From an uncultured Micrococcales bacterium (GTDB taxonomy: Bacteria > Actinomycetota > Actinomycetes > S36-B12 > GCA-2699445): a stretch of DNA of 11,566 bases. Position numbers and translations under genes: made by a program. The DNA is taken from NCBI GenBank assembly GCA_903915555.1, contig CAIWTL010000095.1:1-11566 (forward strand). Reading direction: 5' to 3'. Shown piece by piece: positions 6,338-11,566 of the stretch (positions are counted from its first letter, which is position 1; every line of letters starts with the position of its first letter). The notes below the pieces were generated by a model. It had not been told where the DNA came from, searched no databases, and saw only the letters and a list, made by a program, of their open reading frames with translations.

Positions 6338-7234
6338 TCACAGCCTGCCGAGCCGAGCCAGACTCCCCGCCCGCCGCAGGAGCCCCGCGGCCGGCAGATC
6401 GGGGATCCCGTCCAGCACCACGGACATCCCCACCAGCCCCCGGCCCTCGCGCACCCGCAGACCGCGGGCCAGGCCCATCAGGTCGATCCGCCCGGCGGCG
6501 ACGTCGACGATGAGGCCGGCGGACCCCACGACGGCGGGTCCGAGGTCGTCCCCGGCGCCCTCGGTCTCGTCGGCGACGACCGTTCGCCACGCTCCCTCAC
6601 GCACACCCGTTCCCGCGGTGAGCTCCGGTGTCACGGCGGCGATGGACGCCTCTGCGGACATGCGTGCCGCCACGGCCCCCGAACTGTCCACCAGCGCGAC
6701 GACGCCCAGGGCATCCAGCTCGGGGCGATCCGGCGCCCCGGCAGGTCTCAGGTCCCGGGCGATGACAGCCAACTGGAAAGCCGCGGCGTGGATCATGGTC
6801 CCGACGGGGACGCGACCGAGCGGCGACGGGCCCACGAGATCCGCCTCCCCGGTCCCCTGCGCACTGTCCGTCCACGAGACGATATGTTCGGCGCTGCGGC
6901 GCACCATGGCCACGATCTCGATGTCCGACGCATCCCCATGACTGGCCCGCAACCGCTTCTCGATGGCCGCCTGGTCGACGTGTTCCGCGGACCCGTCGCG
7001 GGCATCGTCGACCATGGCATGGATCCCACGCGCGTCGGGCCACGCCCCCAGCGGTATCAGCAGGTCCCGGGCCCGCTTGCCCCGCGACCTGGTCCTGGCA
7101 GCCAGGTCCACCTCGGTGAGCAGGGAGTCGAAGATCTCCCACGACCGGTGGATCCCGGCTCGCCAGCGGGCCGGGTCGTCGAGTACCCCCCGTTGTCCGG
7201 GTTCGGGGGCGAGGGGAGCGGGCAGCGGCGACAT
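6338..7234 (-). CDS. Maleylpyruvate-isomerase-like (mycothiol-dependent/DinB superfamily) protein
   Basis: This 298-residue soluble protein is of uncertain function. The N-terminal half is helical, with the pattern WRAGIHRSWEIFDSLL (24-39), then RARDLLIPLGAWPDA (54-68). This resembles the N-terminal domain of mycothiol-dependent maleylpyruvate isomerases of the DinB/YfiT superfamily (VRDLLAHLxxW). The usual His of that motif is replaced by Pro (LIPLGAW), so the family's metal site may be altered. The C-terminal part (about 225-298, ending LPAAGLLRRAG) could be an SCP2-like domain. ATG 7234 is preferred over GTG 7255 because TAGCGT lies exactly 7 nt upstream, the layout of a leaderless actinobacterial transcript. 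It ends 4 bases from the convergent membrane-protein gene. The coding call is firm; the family assignment is tentative. Confidence 0.6.
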   Translation of the reverse strand: MSPLPAPLAPEPGQRGVLDDPARWRAGIHRSWEIFDSLLTEVDLAARTRSRGKRARDLLIPLGAWPDARGIHAMVDDARDGSAEHVDQAAIEKRLRASHGDASDIEIVAMVRRSAEHIVSWTDSAQGTGEADLVGPSPLGRVPVGTMIHAAAFQLAVIARDLRPAGAPDRPELDALGVVALVDSSGAVAARMSAEASIAAVTPELTAGTGVREGAWRTVVADETEGAGDDLGPAVVGSAGLIVDVAAGRIDLMGLARGLRVREGRGLVGMSVVLDGIPDLPAAGLLRRAGSLARLGRL

Positions 7235-7241
7235 CGCCTTG

Positions 7242-7247
7242 ACGCTA
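7242..7247 (-). promoter_or_regulatory. -10 box (TAGCGT) for a leaderless transcript
   Basis: On the minus strand TAGCGT is followed by 7 nt and then ATG at 7234, so transcription would start at or within a base or two of the start codon. No Shine-Dalgarno of comparable quality is present. This supports ATG 7234 over GTG 7255, which would lie upstream of the box. Confidence 0.5.
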
Positions 7248-7275
7248 CACGCCACGGGACGCGGGGGCCGCCCGG

Positions 7276-7301
7276 CCGCACAGCCTGGACGCCAGGTGCG
7301 G
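7276..7301 (-). terminator. Bulged hairpin after the 64-residue gene, possible terminator
   Basis: CCGCA, a 3-base bulge (CAG), CCTGG, loop ACG, CCAGG and TGCGG form a 10-bp stem with one bulge. It begins 11 bases beyond the stop of the minus-strand gene ending at 7313 and lies ahead of the next gene's own promoter. There is no T-tract, as is common for actinobacterial terminators, so this is a structural call only. Confidence 0.4.
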
Positions 7302-7312
7302 GGGATCCGCGC

Positions 7313-7507
7313 TCAGAGCACCTTCTTGAAGTACCGCTGCATGCGATGGTCGGCCCGGCTGCGCAGTTCGGCGAGGGAGATCGCGGACTTCTTGCTGAGG
7401 CTGCCGGCGCCGTCGGAGGACTTCAGGAACGGCGCTGCCGCCGCGGCGTAGTCCTCTTCGGCCTTGCGCCACGCCTTGTGCGCCTTCTCGACGTCATCCG
7501 CTGCCAC
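7313..7507 (-). CDS. Small helical hypothetical protein (64 residues)
   Basis: I do not recognise a named family. From GTG 7507 the product is highly charged and mostly helical: VEKAHKAWRKAEEDYAAAAAPFL, a short Gly/Ser turn, SLSKKSAISLAELRSRADHR, then MQRYFKKVL. It reads as two amphipathic helices with a basic C-terminus (RYFKKVL), which could suit nucleic-acid or protein binding. There is no signal peptide or membrane segment. A longer reading to 7588 is possible, but the extra 27 residues are Arg/Pro/Gly-rich. GTG 7507 also has TAGGCT exactly 7 nt upstream, matching a leaderless start. The gene sits between patatin and maleylpyruvate-isomerase-like genes on the same strand but seems to have its own promoter. 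A PHO-box-like repeat lies about 85-105 bp upstream of the start. Confidence 0.65.
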   Translation of the reverse strand: MAADDVEKAHKAWRKAEEDYAAAAAPFLKSSDGAGSLSKKSAISLAELRSRADHRMQRYFKKVL

Positions 7508-7514
7508 GCGCGAC

Positions 7515-7520
7515 AGCCTA
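7515..7520 (-). promoter_or_regulatory. -10 box (TAGGCT) for a leaderless transcript
   Basis: TAGGCT on the minus strand stands 7 nt before GTG 7507, the same geometry as the next gene downstream. A weak -35-like GATACA lies 16 nt further upstream. This is the main reason for choosing GTG 7507 over the upstream GTG at 7588. Confidence 0.5.
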
Positions 7521-7590
7521 GGACCCGGTGCGCCGATGTATCGACCCGCCGGCGGATGTCGTCGCCAGGTTGTCCGAGCTGACACCACCC

Positions 7591-7612
7591 GTTCACTTCA
7601 CGTTCACACCAT
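7591..7612. promoter_or_regulatory. PHO-box-like direct repeat (GTTCAC x2, 11-bp period)
   Basis: GTTCACTTCAC is followed directly by GTTCACACCAT: two 11-bp units, each starting GTTCAC. Head-to-tail 11-bp units with a GTTCAC core are the published pattern of PhoP binding sites (PHO boxes) in streptomycetes, and OmpR/PhoB-type regulators bind 11-bp direct repeats in general. The site lies between the patatin stop and the 64-residue gene, upstream of the latter's promoter. Which regulator uses it, if any, is unknown. Confidence 0.45.
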
Positions 7613-7626
7613 TCCGGCCGACCGGA
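7613..7626 (-). terminator. Short hairpin downstream of the patatin gene, possible terminator
   Basis: On the minus strand TCCGG, TCGG loop, CCGGA gives a tight 5-bp stem with a 4-base loop, 23 bases beyond the patatin stop and flush with the GTTCAC repeat. There is no T-tract and the stem is short, so this is a weak call. Confidence 0.25.
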
Positions 7627-7649
7627 CATGCCGCCGATGCCTCGACCGC

Positions 7650-8576
7650 TCACCGCTCCGCGGCGCGCTCCTTCGGATCGGGCAGGGGCAGCGGATCTGA
7701 CTTGGTCAGTGCATCCGTGGGAGCCGCGCCGTAGCGACCGGGGCCCTGCGGATCGAGGGCATGCAGCCACGCCATGGTCATGCCGAAGGTCTTGTCCGCG
7801 ATCTCGGTGGAGCTGCGGAAGTCGTCCGGCCTGATCTTCAGAGGCCACGGACCGGGCAGGTACAGGACCGTCCGGTCGGTGACACTCTCCAGGTCGCGCC
7901 GCACCTGCTGGCTGGCCATGATCGCTGCCGTGCGCAGGAGCCGGTCGGTGTAGGTGCCGTCCCTGGTGGGTGGCATGAGGGTGAATCCGCAGTCGAGGAC
8001 GACGATCGTGCGCGCGCCCAGTCCGGCCGCCACCGAGATCGGCACATTGGCCACCAGCCCCCCGTCCACGAGCCTGCGGCCGGCCCGCTCCACCTCCGGG
8101 AAGACCAGGGGGATCGCGGCGCTGGCCAACAGCGCAGAGACCAGGTCCCCCTCATCGATCGCGACAGCACGCCCGGTGTCGAAGTCCGTGGCCATGGCGG
8201 TGTGCGGCAGCGCGAGATCGGAGAAGTCGCGTGCGCTGATGGCCTTCTCGATGAATGCCCGCAACCCGTCGTTCGGGACGACGGACGGTTTGCCGGTCGC
8301 CAGGTTGACGGCGTGGTTCAGCGCCGTTCCGAAGATCTCCTGCCGCGTCACCTCCGCCCACAGTTCGGTGAGCCGAGCGGGGGCGGCCGCCGGGTCCTCG
8401 GCCAGGACAGCCCCGTTGAGGGAACCCACGGAGGTCCCCACCACGAAGTCCGGGTGGATGTCGGTCTCCCCGAGCGCCCGGACGTGTCCGACCTGCGTGG
8501 CTCCGAACGTCGCTCCCCCCGCAAGGACGTACGCGACGGGCCCCGGGAGTGCCCCGGCGAGTTCGATCTGCGGCAT
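7650..8576 (-). CDS. Patatin-like phospholipase family protein
   Basis: This 308-residue protein is a patatin-fold serine acyl hydrolase. The oxyanion-hole glycine loop is GGATFGATQVG (20-30). The nucleophile elbow GTSVG (47-51) carries S49, and the catalytic Asp is D171 in the DGG motif (VDGGLVANVP), giving the Ser-Asp dyad of phospholipases and lysophospholipases. ASAAIPLVFP (151-160) is another conserved family segment. No signal peptide or membrane helix is seen, so it probably acts in the cytosol or at the inner face of the membrane on phospholipids or acyl esters. ATG 8576 is preferred to the in-frame start at 8615 because GAGGAGG (8592-8586) lies 9 nt upstream. It is divergent from the secreted peptidase gene across 224 bases and is followed by the 64-residue gene after a 142-base gap. 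Confidence 0.9.
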   Translation of the reverse strand: MPQIELAGALPGPVAYVLAGGATFGATQVGHVRALGETDIHPDFVVGTSVGSLNGAVLAEDPAAAPARLTELWAEVTRQEIFGTALNHAVNLATGKPSVVPNDGLRAFIEKAISARDFSDLALPHTAMATDFDTGRAVAIDEGDLVSALLASAAIPLVFPEVERAGRRLVDGGLVANVPISVAAGLGARTIVVLDCGFTLMPPTRDGTYTDRLLRTAAIMASQQVRRDLESVTDRTVLYLPGPWPLKIRPDDFRSSTEIADKTFGMTMAWLHALDPQGPGRYGAAPTDALTKSDPLPLPDPKERAAER

Positions 8577-8800
8577 CCGACGCGTCCTCCTCGATCCCCC
8601 GGCGACCGTTCGCACTGTCGTGCCTCACTGTGCCAAGAAGCGGCCCCGGTGGCCTGTCGGGTCGCTCGGGTCGACGTGCCGGTGGTGACACTCGACACAG
8701 ATCCGGCTGCGAGCACAGCTGCAACAGGCTCGACGGGGCGACGAGGGGAACCGACAGCCCGTGCCGGACGTCGGTAGGGTGAGGCAGCCGAGGAGATCAT
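8577..8800. promoter_or_regulatory. Divergent intergenic region between patatin and secreted peptidase genes
   Basis: This 224-base gap holds the patatin ribosome binding site (CCTCCTC on the + strand at 8586-8592). On the peptidase side it has a plausible promoter: -35-like CCGACA at 8751-8756, an 18-nt spacer and TAGGGT at 8775-8780, with AGGAG at 8791-8795 before GTG 8801. CCGAC (8751-8755) and GTCGG (8770-8774) form a small inverted repeat within that promoter. CACTGT occurs twice near 8616-8635. No clear -10 box for the patatin gene and no small gene was found. Confidence 0.45.
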
Positions 8801-10372
8801 GTGCGCCGACCAAGCAGCCCCCGCCCGACCATCGCGACGGTGGCCGCCGCCGTCCTGGCGCCACTGCTCGTGGTGCCCGGTCCCGCCGTCGCCCTCGAGG
8901 ACACCGACGTATCGCTGACGGCCGCGGGCTCACTGTCGTCGTGGGGACGCTGCGCCTCGCGCGACCTGCGTTACGGCGACATCGAGTGCGCGACGCTGCG
9001 CACTCCGATGGACCCCGACGACCCTGCTGGTGCCACGGTGCGGATCGCGGTCTCCCGCGTCCCGCACACCTCCTCGGCCGCCCGTTACCGCGGCGTCATC
9101 CTGCTCAACCCCGGCGGCCCGGGCGTTTCCGGACTGGCGGAGCCGCTCTACGTGAGCCCGGCACTTCCTGCGAAGGTGCGCAACCGCTACGACTGGATCG
9201 GCTTCGACCCCCGGGGAGTGGGTGCGAGCCGCCCCCGGCTGACCTGCGACAACGGCTACTTCGGGTTCGACCGACCCGACTACGTCCCCCGTCCGCGCAG
9301 TGACCTCGTCGACTGGCTGAGGCGTTCCCGCGACTACGCCGAGGACTGTGCGTCCAACGGCCAGATCCTGCGTCACATGCGCACCACCGATGCGGTCGCC
9401 GACATGGAGGCATTACGCGTGGCGCTGGGCGCCGAGCAGATCAGTTACCTCGGCTTCTCGTACGGCACCTACCTGGGCCAGGTGTACGCGACCCTGCATC
9501 CGGAGCGGGTCGACCGCATGATCCTCGACTCGAACGTGGATCCGACCGATGTTTTCTACCGGGCCAACCTGCACCAGGACGTCGCGCTGCAGAAGAACCT
9601 CGACCGCTGGTTCTCCTGGATAGGTAAGAGGCATCGGAAGTTCCGCCTCGGCACGTCGGGTGAGGCCGTCGCTGCCACCTTCGACCGGACGTCGCGCCGA
9701 CTCGATCGTCGGCCCGCCGCCGGGAAGATCGGCTCCTCGGAGTGGATCGAATCGTTCCTCTCCGTCGCGTACAGCAAGGACTTCTGGTACGGGAGGGCGG
9801 ACGTCTTCTCGCAGTACGTGCGGAAAGGCCGGACCAGACCCCTGGTGCGGGCCTACCGGCAGGCGGTGGACTTCGGTAACGACAACATGTTCGCCGTGTA
9901 CTCGGCGGTCCAATGCACTGATGCCCCCTGGCCGACGTCATGGAGCCGTTGGTCGCAGGACAACTGGCGTGTCTACCGCAAGGCGCCGAACACGACCTGG
10001 ATGAACGCCTGGTACAACGCGCCGTGCCGCCATTGGCCGGCCCCGGCCGGGCCACGGTTCCCCGTGGACGGGTCCCAGGCGCCGGCCATGCTGTTGGTGT
10101 CGGGCACCCACGACGGCGCGACACCGTTCGCCGGCAGCCTCACGGTGCGGGAGGAATTCCCCCGGTCGAGGCTCGTCGAGATCGTGGGCGAGCCGACCCA
10201 TGCCGACAGCCTCGGCAACAGGTGTTCCCTCGGCTACGTGGCGCGTTTCCTCGGCTCGGGCGCCCTACCGCCCCGCAGGGCCGGCGATCGCGCGGACGTG
10301 CGTTGCCCGATGGGCGGGGGTGGCCGCGGCTGGACCCAGTCGTCGCGCTCGACGGTGCCCATGATTCCGTGA
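8801..10372 (+). CDS. Secreted alpha/beta-hydrolase serine peptidase (tripeptidyl aminopeptidase type, S33-like)
   Basis: This 523-residue exported protein has an N-terminal signal peptide: basic start, hydrophobic core at about 10-27, and a probable signal peptidase I site after AVA at residue 31. The mature part is an alpha/beta-hydrolase of the Streptomyces tripeptidyl aminopeptidase (SlpD/E-like) type. It has the oxyanion segment NPGGPGVSG (103-111), nucleophile S220 in GFSYGT, D438 in SGTHDGATP and H467 in GEPTHADS. A large helical cap (about 250-400) separates strand regions, as in that family, which removes N-terminal tripeptides from extracellular proteins. Several cysteines (C51, C63, C149, C183 and others) could form disulphides after export. 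GTG 8801 was chosen because AGGAG lies 5 nt upstream and it gives the intact signal peptide; the overlapping ATG at 8799 is in another frame. Substrate preference is inferred from family only. Confidence 0.88.
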   Translation: MRRPSSPRPTIATVAAAVLAPLLVVPGPAVALEDTDVSLTAAGSLSSWGRCASRDLRYGDIECATLRTPMDPDDPAGATVRIAVSRVPHTSSAARYRGVILLNPGGPGVSGLAEPLYVSPALPAKVRNRYDWIGFDPRGVGASRPRLTCDNGYFGFDRPDYVPRPRSDLVDWLRRSRDYAEDCASNGQILRHMRTTDAVADMEALRVALGAEQISYLGFSYGTYLGQVYATLHPERVDRMILDSNVDPTDVFYRANLHQDVALQKNLDRWFSWIGKRHRKFRLGTSGEAVAATFDRTSRRLDRRPAAGKIGSSEWIESFLSVAYSKDFWYGRADVFSQYVRKGRTRPLVRAYRQAVDFGNDNMFAVYSAVQCTDAPWPTSWSRWSQDNWRVYRKAPNTTWMNAWYNAPCRHWPAPAGPRFPVDGSQAPAMLLVSGTHDGATPFAGSLTVREEFPRSRLVEIVGEPTHADSLGNRCSLGYVARFLGSGALPPRRAGDRADVRCPMGGGGRGWTQSSRSTVPMIP

Positions 10373-10395
10373 CCGAGGGCTCCCGTGGCTCGGTC
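10371..10395. terminator. Hairpin between convergent genes, possible bidirectional terminator
   Basis: GACCGAG (10371-10377) and CTCGGTC (10389-10395) are exact reverse complements around an 11-base GC-rich loop. The left arm begins within the peptidase stop codon. The right arm lies 28 bases beyond the ApbE stop on the other strand. It could end transcription from both sides, but neither side has a T-tract. Confidence 0.4.
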
Positions 10396-10423
10396 TTCGC
10401 GGTGGCGGGATCAGGGCCAGGTG

Positions 10424-11350
10424 CTACACGGTCGGCCAGCGGCCGACGCGCTCGTCGCCGGACCCGCCCACGAACCATGCATCGAGTCCCTGCCGTTCGA
10501 TCCACCGCGGGCCCTCGGTTCCGAGGATGAGACCCGCAGTGCTGGCGGCGTTGGCCGTCGCGGCGCTGTCCGCCAGCACCGAACACGTCCACCACTGTGT
10601 ATCGGCCGGCTCCCCGGTGCGGGGGTCGATGATGTGGTGGGAACGATGACCCTCTGACGTCGTCCACGCGCGGCGTCCGACGCCACTGGTGGCGACAGCG
10701 CCGTCCCACAACTCCAACTCCGCCTCGCCCGCGCCAAAGAACTCCGGGTCGACCGTTATCTCCCACGGCTCGTCCCGCGCGATCGCACGCAGGTCACCGC
10801 CCATGTTCGCGAGCGCATCGCCGCCGAGTTCCGTGATTGCCCGGGTGGCCACCCGGTCCGCCAGCCACCCTTTCGCCACGGCGCCGAGGTCGAGGCTCGA
10901 GTCCGCCGGGATGCGCACGCGGGCATGGCTTCCGGCCGGTACGACCTCGATGTCACGCCAGCAGCCGTTGGTGCGGACGGTCGGCTGCGCTGAGACGACG
11001 GGCACGACCCCGGCCCGCCAGTCGCGGTAACCGGCCGCATCCACAGCGGCTGCCAGTGCCGGATCCACGATCCCCTCGGTCCACCTGGCCGCGTCGAGGG
11101 CCGTTTCGAGGAGTTCGACGAAGTACCAGGAGACACGCACCCAGCGGCCGGCGTTGCGGTTGACGATGCTGATCTCGGAGTCCTCACGGAACCGGCTGAT
11201 CGAGGTCTCCATGCGCATGACCTCCTCGCGCAGAAGTTGGGCCACCGCCGGTCGGGGGGCGTCGCGCACGATGAGTGAGAGGTCCGTTCGCCAACGGTCG
11301 AGTGAGGCGTGGACCTCGGTGCGGGGGACGGCGGATGGAGCGACAGTCAT
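10424..11350 (-). CDS. apbE: FAD:protein FMN transferase (ApbE family)
   Basis: This 308-residue enzyme of the ApbE family uses FAD to attach FMN covalently to a Ser/Thr of flavoproteins, classically on the outer side of the membrane. Motifs in order: SRFREDSEIS (52-61), DLGAVAKGW (154-162), ANMGGD (181-186), TSG (221-223), HIIDPRTG (239-246) and the C-terminal SAATANAAST (262-271). In the last, Asn267 stands where the family usually has the Mg-binding Asp (D-x3-T). No signal peptide or lipobox Cys is visible, so it may act in the cytoplasm. The length is normal and all other motifs are present. ATG 11350 is the natural start, with a GGAG-like sequence just upstream. It has no flavoprotein substrate beside it and is a paralogue of the fragment at 131-331. 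It could serve that operon or a distant target. Confidence 0.9.
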   Translation of the reverse strand: MTVAPSAVPRTEVHASLDRWRTDLSLIVRDAPRPAVAQLLREEVMRMETSISRFREDSEISIVNRNAGRWVRVSWYFVELLETALDAARWTEGIVDPALAAAVDAAGYRDWRAGVVPVVSAQPTVRTNGCWRDIEVVPAGSHARVRIPADSSLDLGAVAKGWLADRVATRAITELGGDALANMGGDLRAIARDEPWEITVDPEFFGAGEAELELWDGAVATSGVGRRAWTTSEGHRSHHIIDPRTGEPADTQWWTCSVLADSAATANAASTAGLILGTEGPRWIERQGLDAWFVGGSGDERVGRWPTV

Positions 11351-11373
11351 GGCTCCACTGTCCCCGCTCGTGG

Positions 11374-11405
11374 GTCAAGCCGAACCGTCCGCTACGTCAA
11401 GCCGA
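11374..11405. promoter_or_regulatory. 10-bp direct repeat (GTCAAGCCGA) with 22-bp period upstream of apbE
   Basis: GTCAAGCCGA occurs at 11374-11383 and again, identically, at 11396-11405. The 22-bp spacing puts both copies on the same face of the helix and equals two 11-bp steps. On the ApbE coding strand each copy reads TCGGCTTGAC and contains TTGAC, so one may double as a -35 element. Tandem binding of an OmpR-type or other regulator is a reasonable guess. Confidence 0.4.
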
Positions 11406-11484
11406 TGTAACGCGCCTCCACAGGAGCGCTTGCCGCCGACGTGGGCGAGATTCGATGACTCCGACTCGCACACTGCTGTCATCA

Positions 11485-11522
11485 GCGGTGAGAACCGCGC
11501 GGCCCACCCGGGAGATTCCCGG
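11485..11522. promoter_or_regulatory. Two inverted repeats upstream of the edge gene
   Basis: GCGGT-GAGA-ACCGC lies at 11485-11498, and CCGGGA-GAT-TCCCGG, a perfect 15-base palindrome with a 3-base centre, at 11508-11522. The second sits 27 bases before the ATG at 11550, in the usual zone of a promoter for that gene, and may be an operator. No good TANNNT -10 box was found; TAGACA at 11532-11537 is the nearest. Confidence 0.35.
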
Positions 11523-11549
11523 CCAACGCCGTAGACACGAGGAGACGAG

Positions 11550-11566
11550 ATGTCGAAGAACAACAA
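11550..11566 (+). CDS. Start of a gene running off the window (M-S-K-N-N...)
   Basis: ATG at 11550 follows AGGAG (11540-11544) with 5 nt spacing, a good ribosome binding site, and opens a frame reading M-S-K-N-N before the window ends. Five residues are too few to name the product. It is divergent from apbE across 199 bases that hold a direct repeat and two inverted repeats, so the two genes may share regulation. Confidence 0.5.

Noticed and set aside
6335..7582. 415-residue plus-strand frame opposite the maleylpyruvate-isomerase-like gene
   Set aside because: It has Pro/Gly/His/Arg-rich composition and no domain. The minus-strand frame has natural composition, a plausible family resemblance and a leaderless promoter.
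7761..8777. 338-residue plus-strand frame opposite the patatin gene
   Set aside because: The minus strand encodes an intact patatin with Ser-Asp dyad motifs; the plus frame is compositionally noisy.
11154..11534. 126-residue plus-strand frame over the apbE 5' region
   Set aside because: It is antisense to a clear ApbE with full motifs and runs through the regulatory gap. It has no Shine-Dalgarno or domain.
1..11566. CRISPR arrays, tRNA/rRNA genes, insertion sequences, attachment sites
   Set aside because: No regularly spaced repeats, cloverleaf-like segments, transposase motifs or terminal inverted repeats with target duplications were seen on either strand.

Overview
The window is GC-rich, roughly two thirds G+C by eye. 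It has tightly overlapping ATGA stop/start junctions, GTG starts, TANNNT-type -10 boxes placed for leaderless mRNAs, and a mycobacterial-type CxxHxxC ferredoxin. Together these point to an actinobacterium (Actinomycetes); I cannot name the genus.

Region 1 (1-4396, + strand) is a redox operon coupled to a two-component system. The first ~144 bases read as part of a branched-chain amino acid ABC transporter permease. This passes abruptly, in another frame, into the C-terminal tail of an ApbE-type FAD:protein FMN transferase, so both genes are broken at the junction or the contig end is chimeric. Five intact genes follow, each overlapping or within 4 bases of the next: a ferric-reductase-like haem b membrane protein, a NuoF-like flavin/SLBB protein, a 3Fe-4S-type ferredoxin, an OmpR-family response regulator and its histidine kinase. 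My inference is an electron path from a cytoplasmic donor through the NuoF-like protein and ferredoxin to the membrane haem protein, possibly ending on an exported flavoprotein that ApbE flavinylates. No such flavoprotein is visible here.

Region 2 (4397-6333, + strand) begins with a short regulatory gap holding a perfect inverted repeat and a candidate promoter. It drives a two-gene unit: a metallo-beta-lactamase-fold protein with a non-canonical metal motif, and a polytopic membrane protein of unknown function.

Region 3 (6338-8576, - strand) holds three genes. In transcription order they are a patatin-like phospholipase, a 64-residue helical protein and a mycothiol-dependent maleylpyruvate-isomerase-like (DinB-fold) protein. 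The last two appear leaderless. A PHO-box-like direct repeat lies between the patatin gene and the small gene.

Region 4 (8577-11566) holds a divergent secreted serine peptidase of the tripeptidyl aminopeptidase type (+ strand). Convergent to it is a complete second ApbE gene (- strand). A regulatory gap follows, with a 10-bp direct repeat spaced 22 bp and a 15-bp palindrome, and then the first codons of another + strand gene at the window edge. There are no tRNA or rRNA genes, CRISPR arrays or insertion sequences, and no gene-free stretch exceeds about 225 bases.
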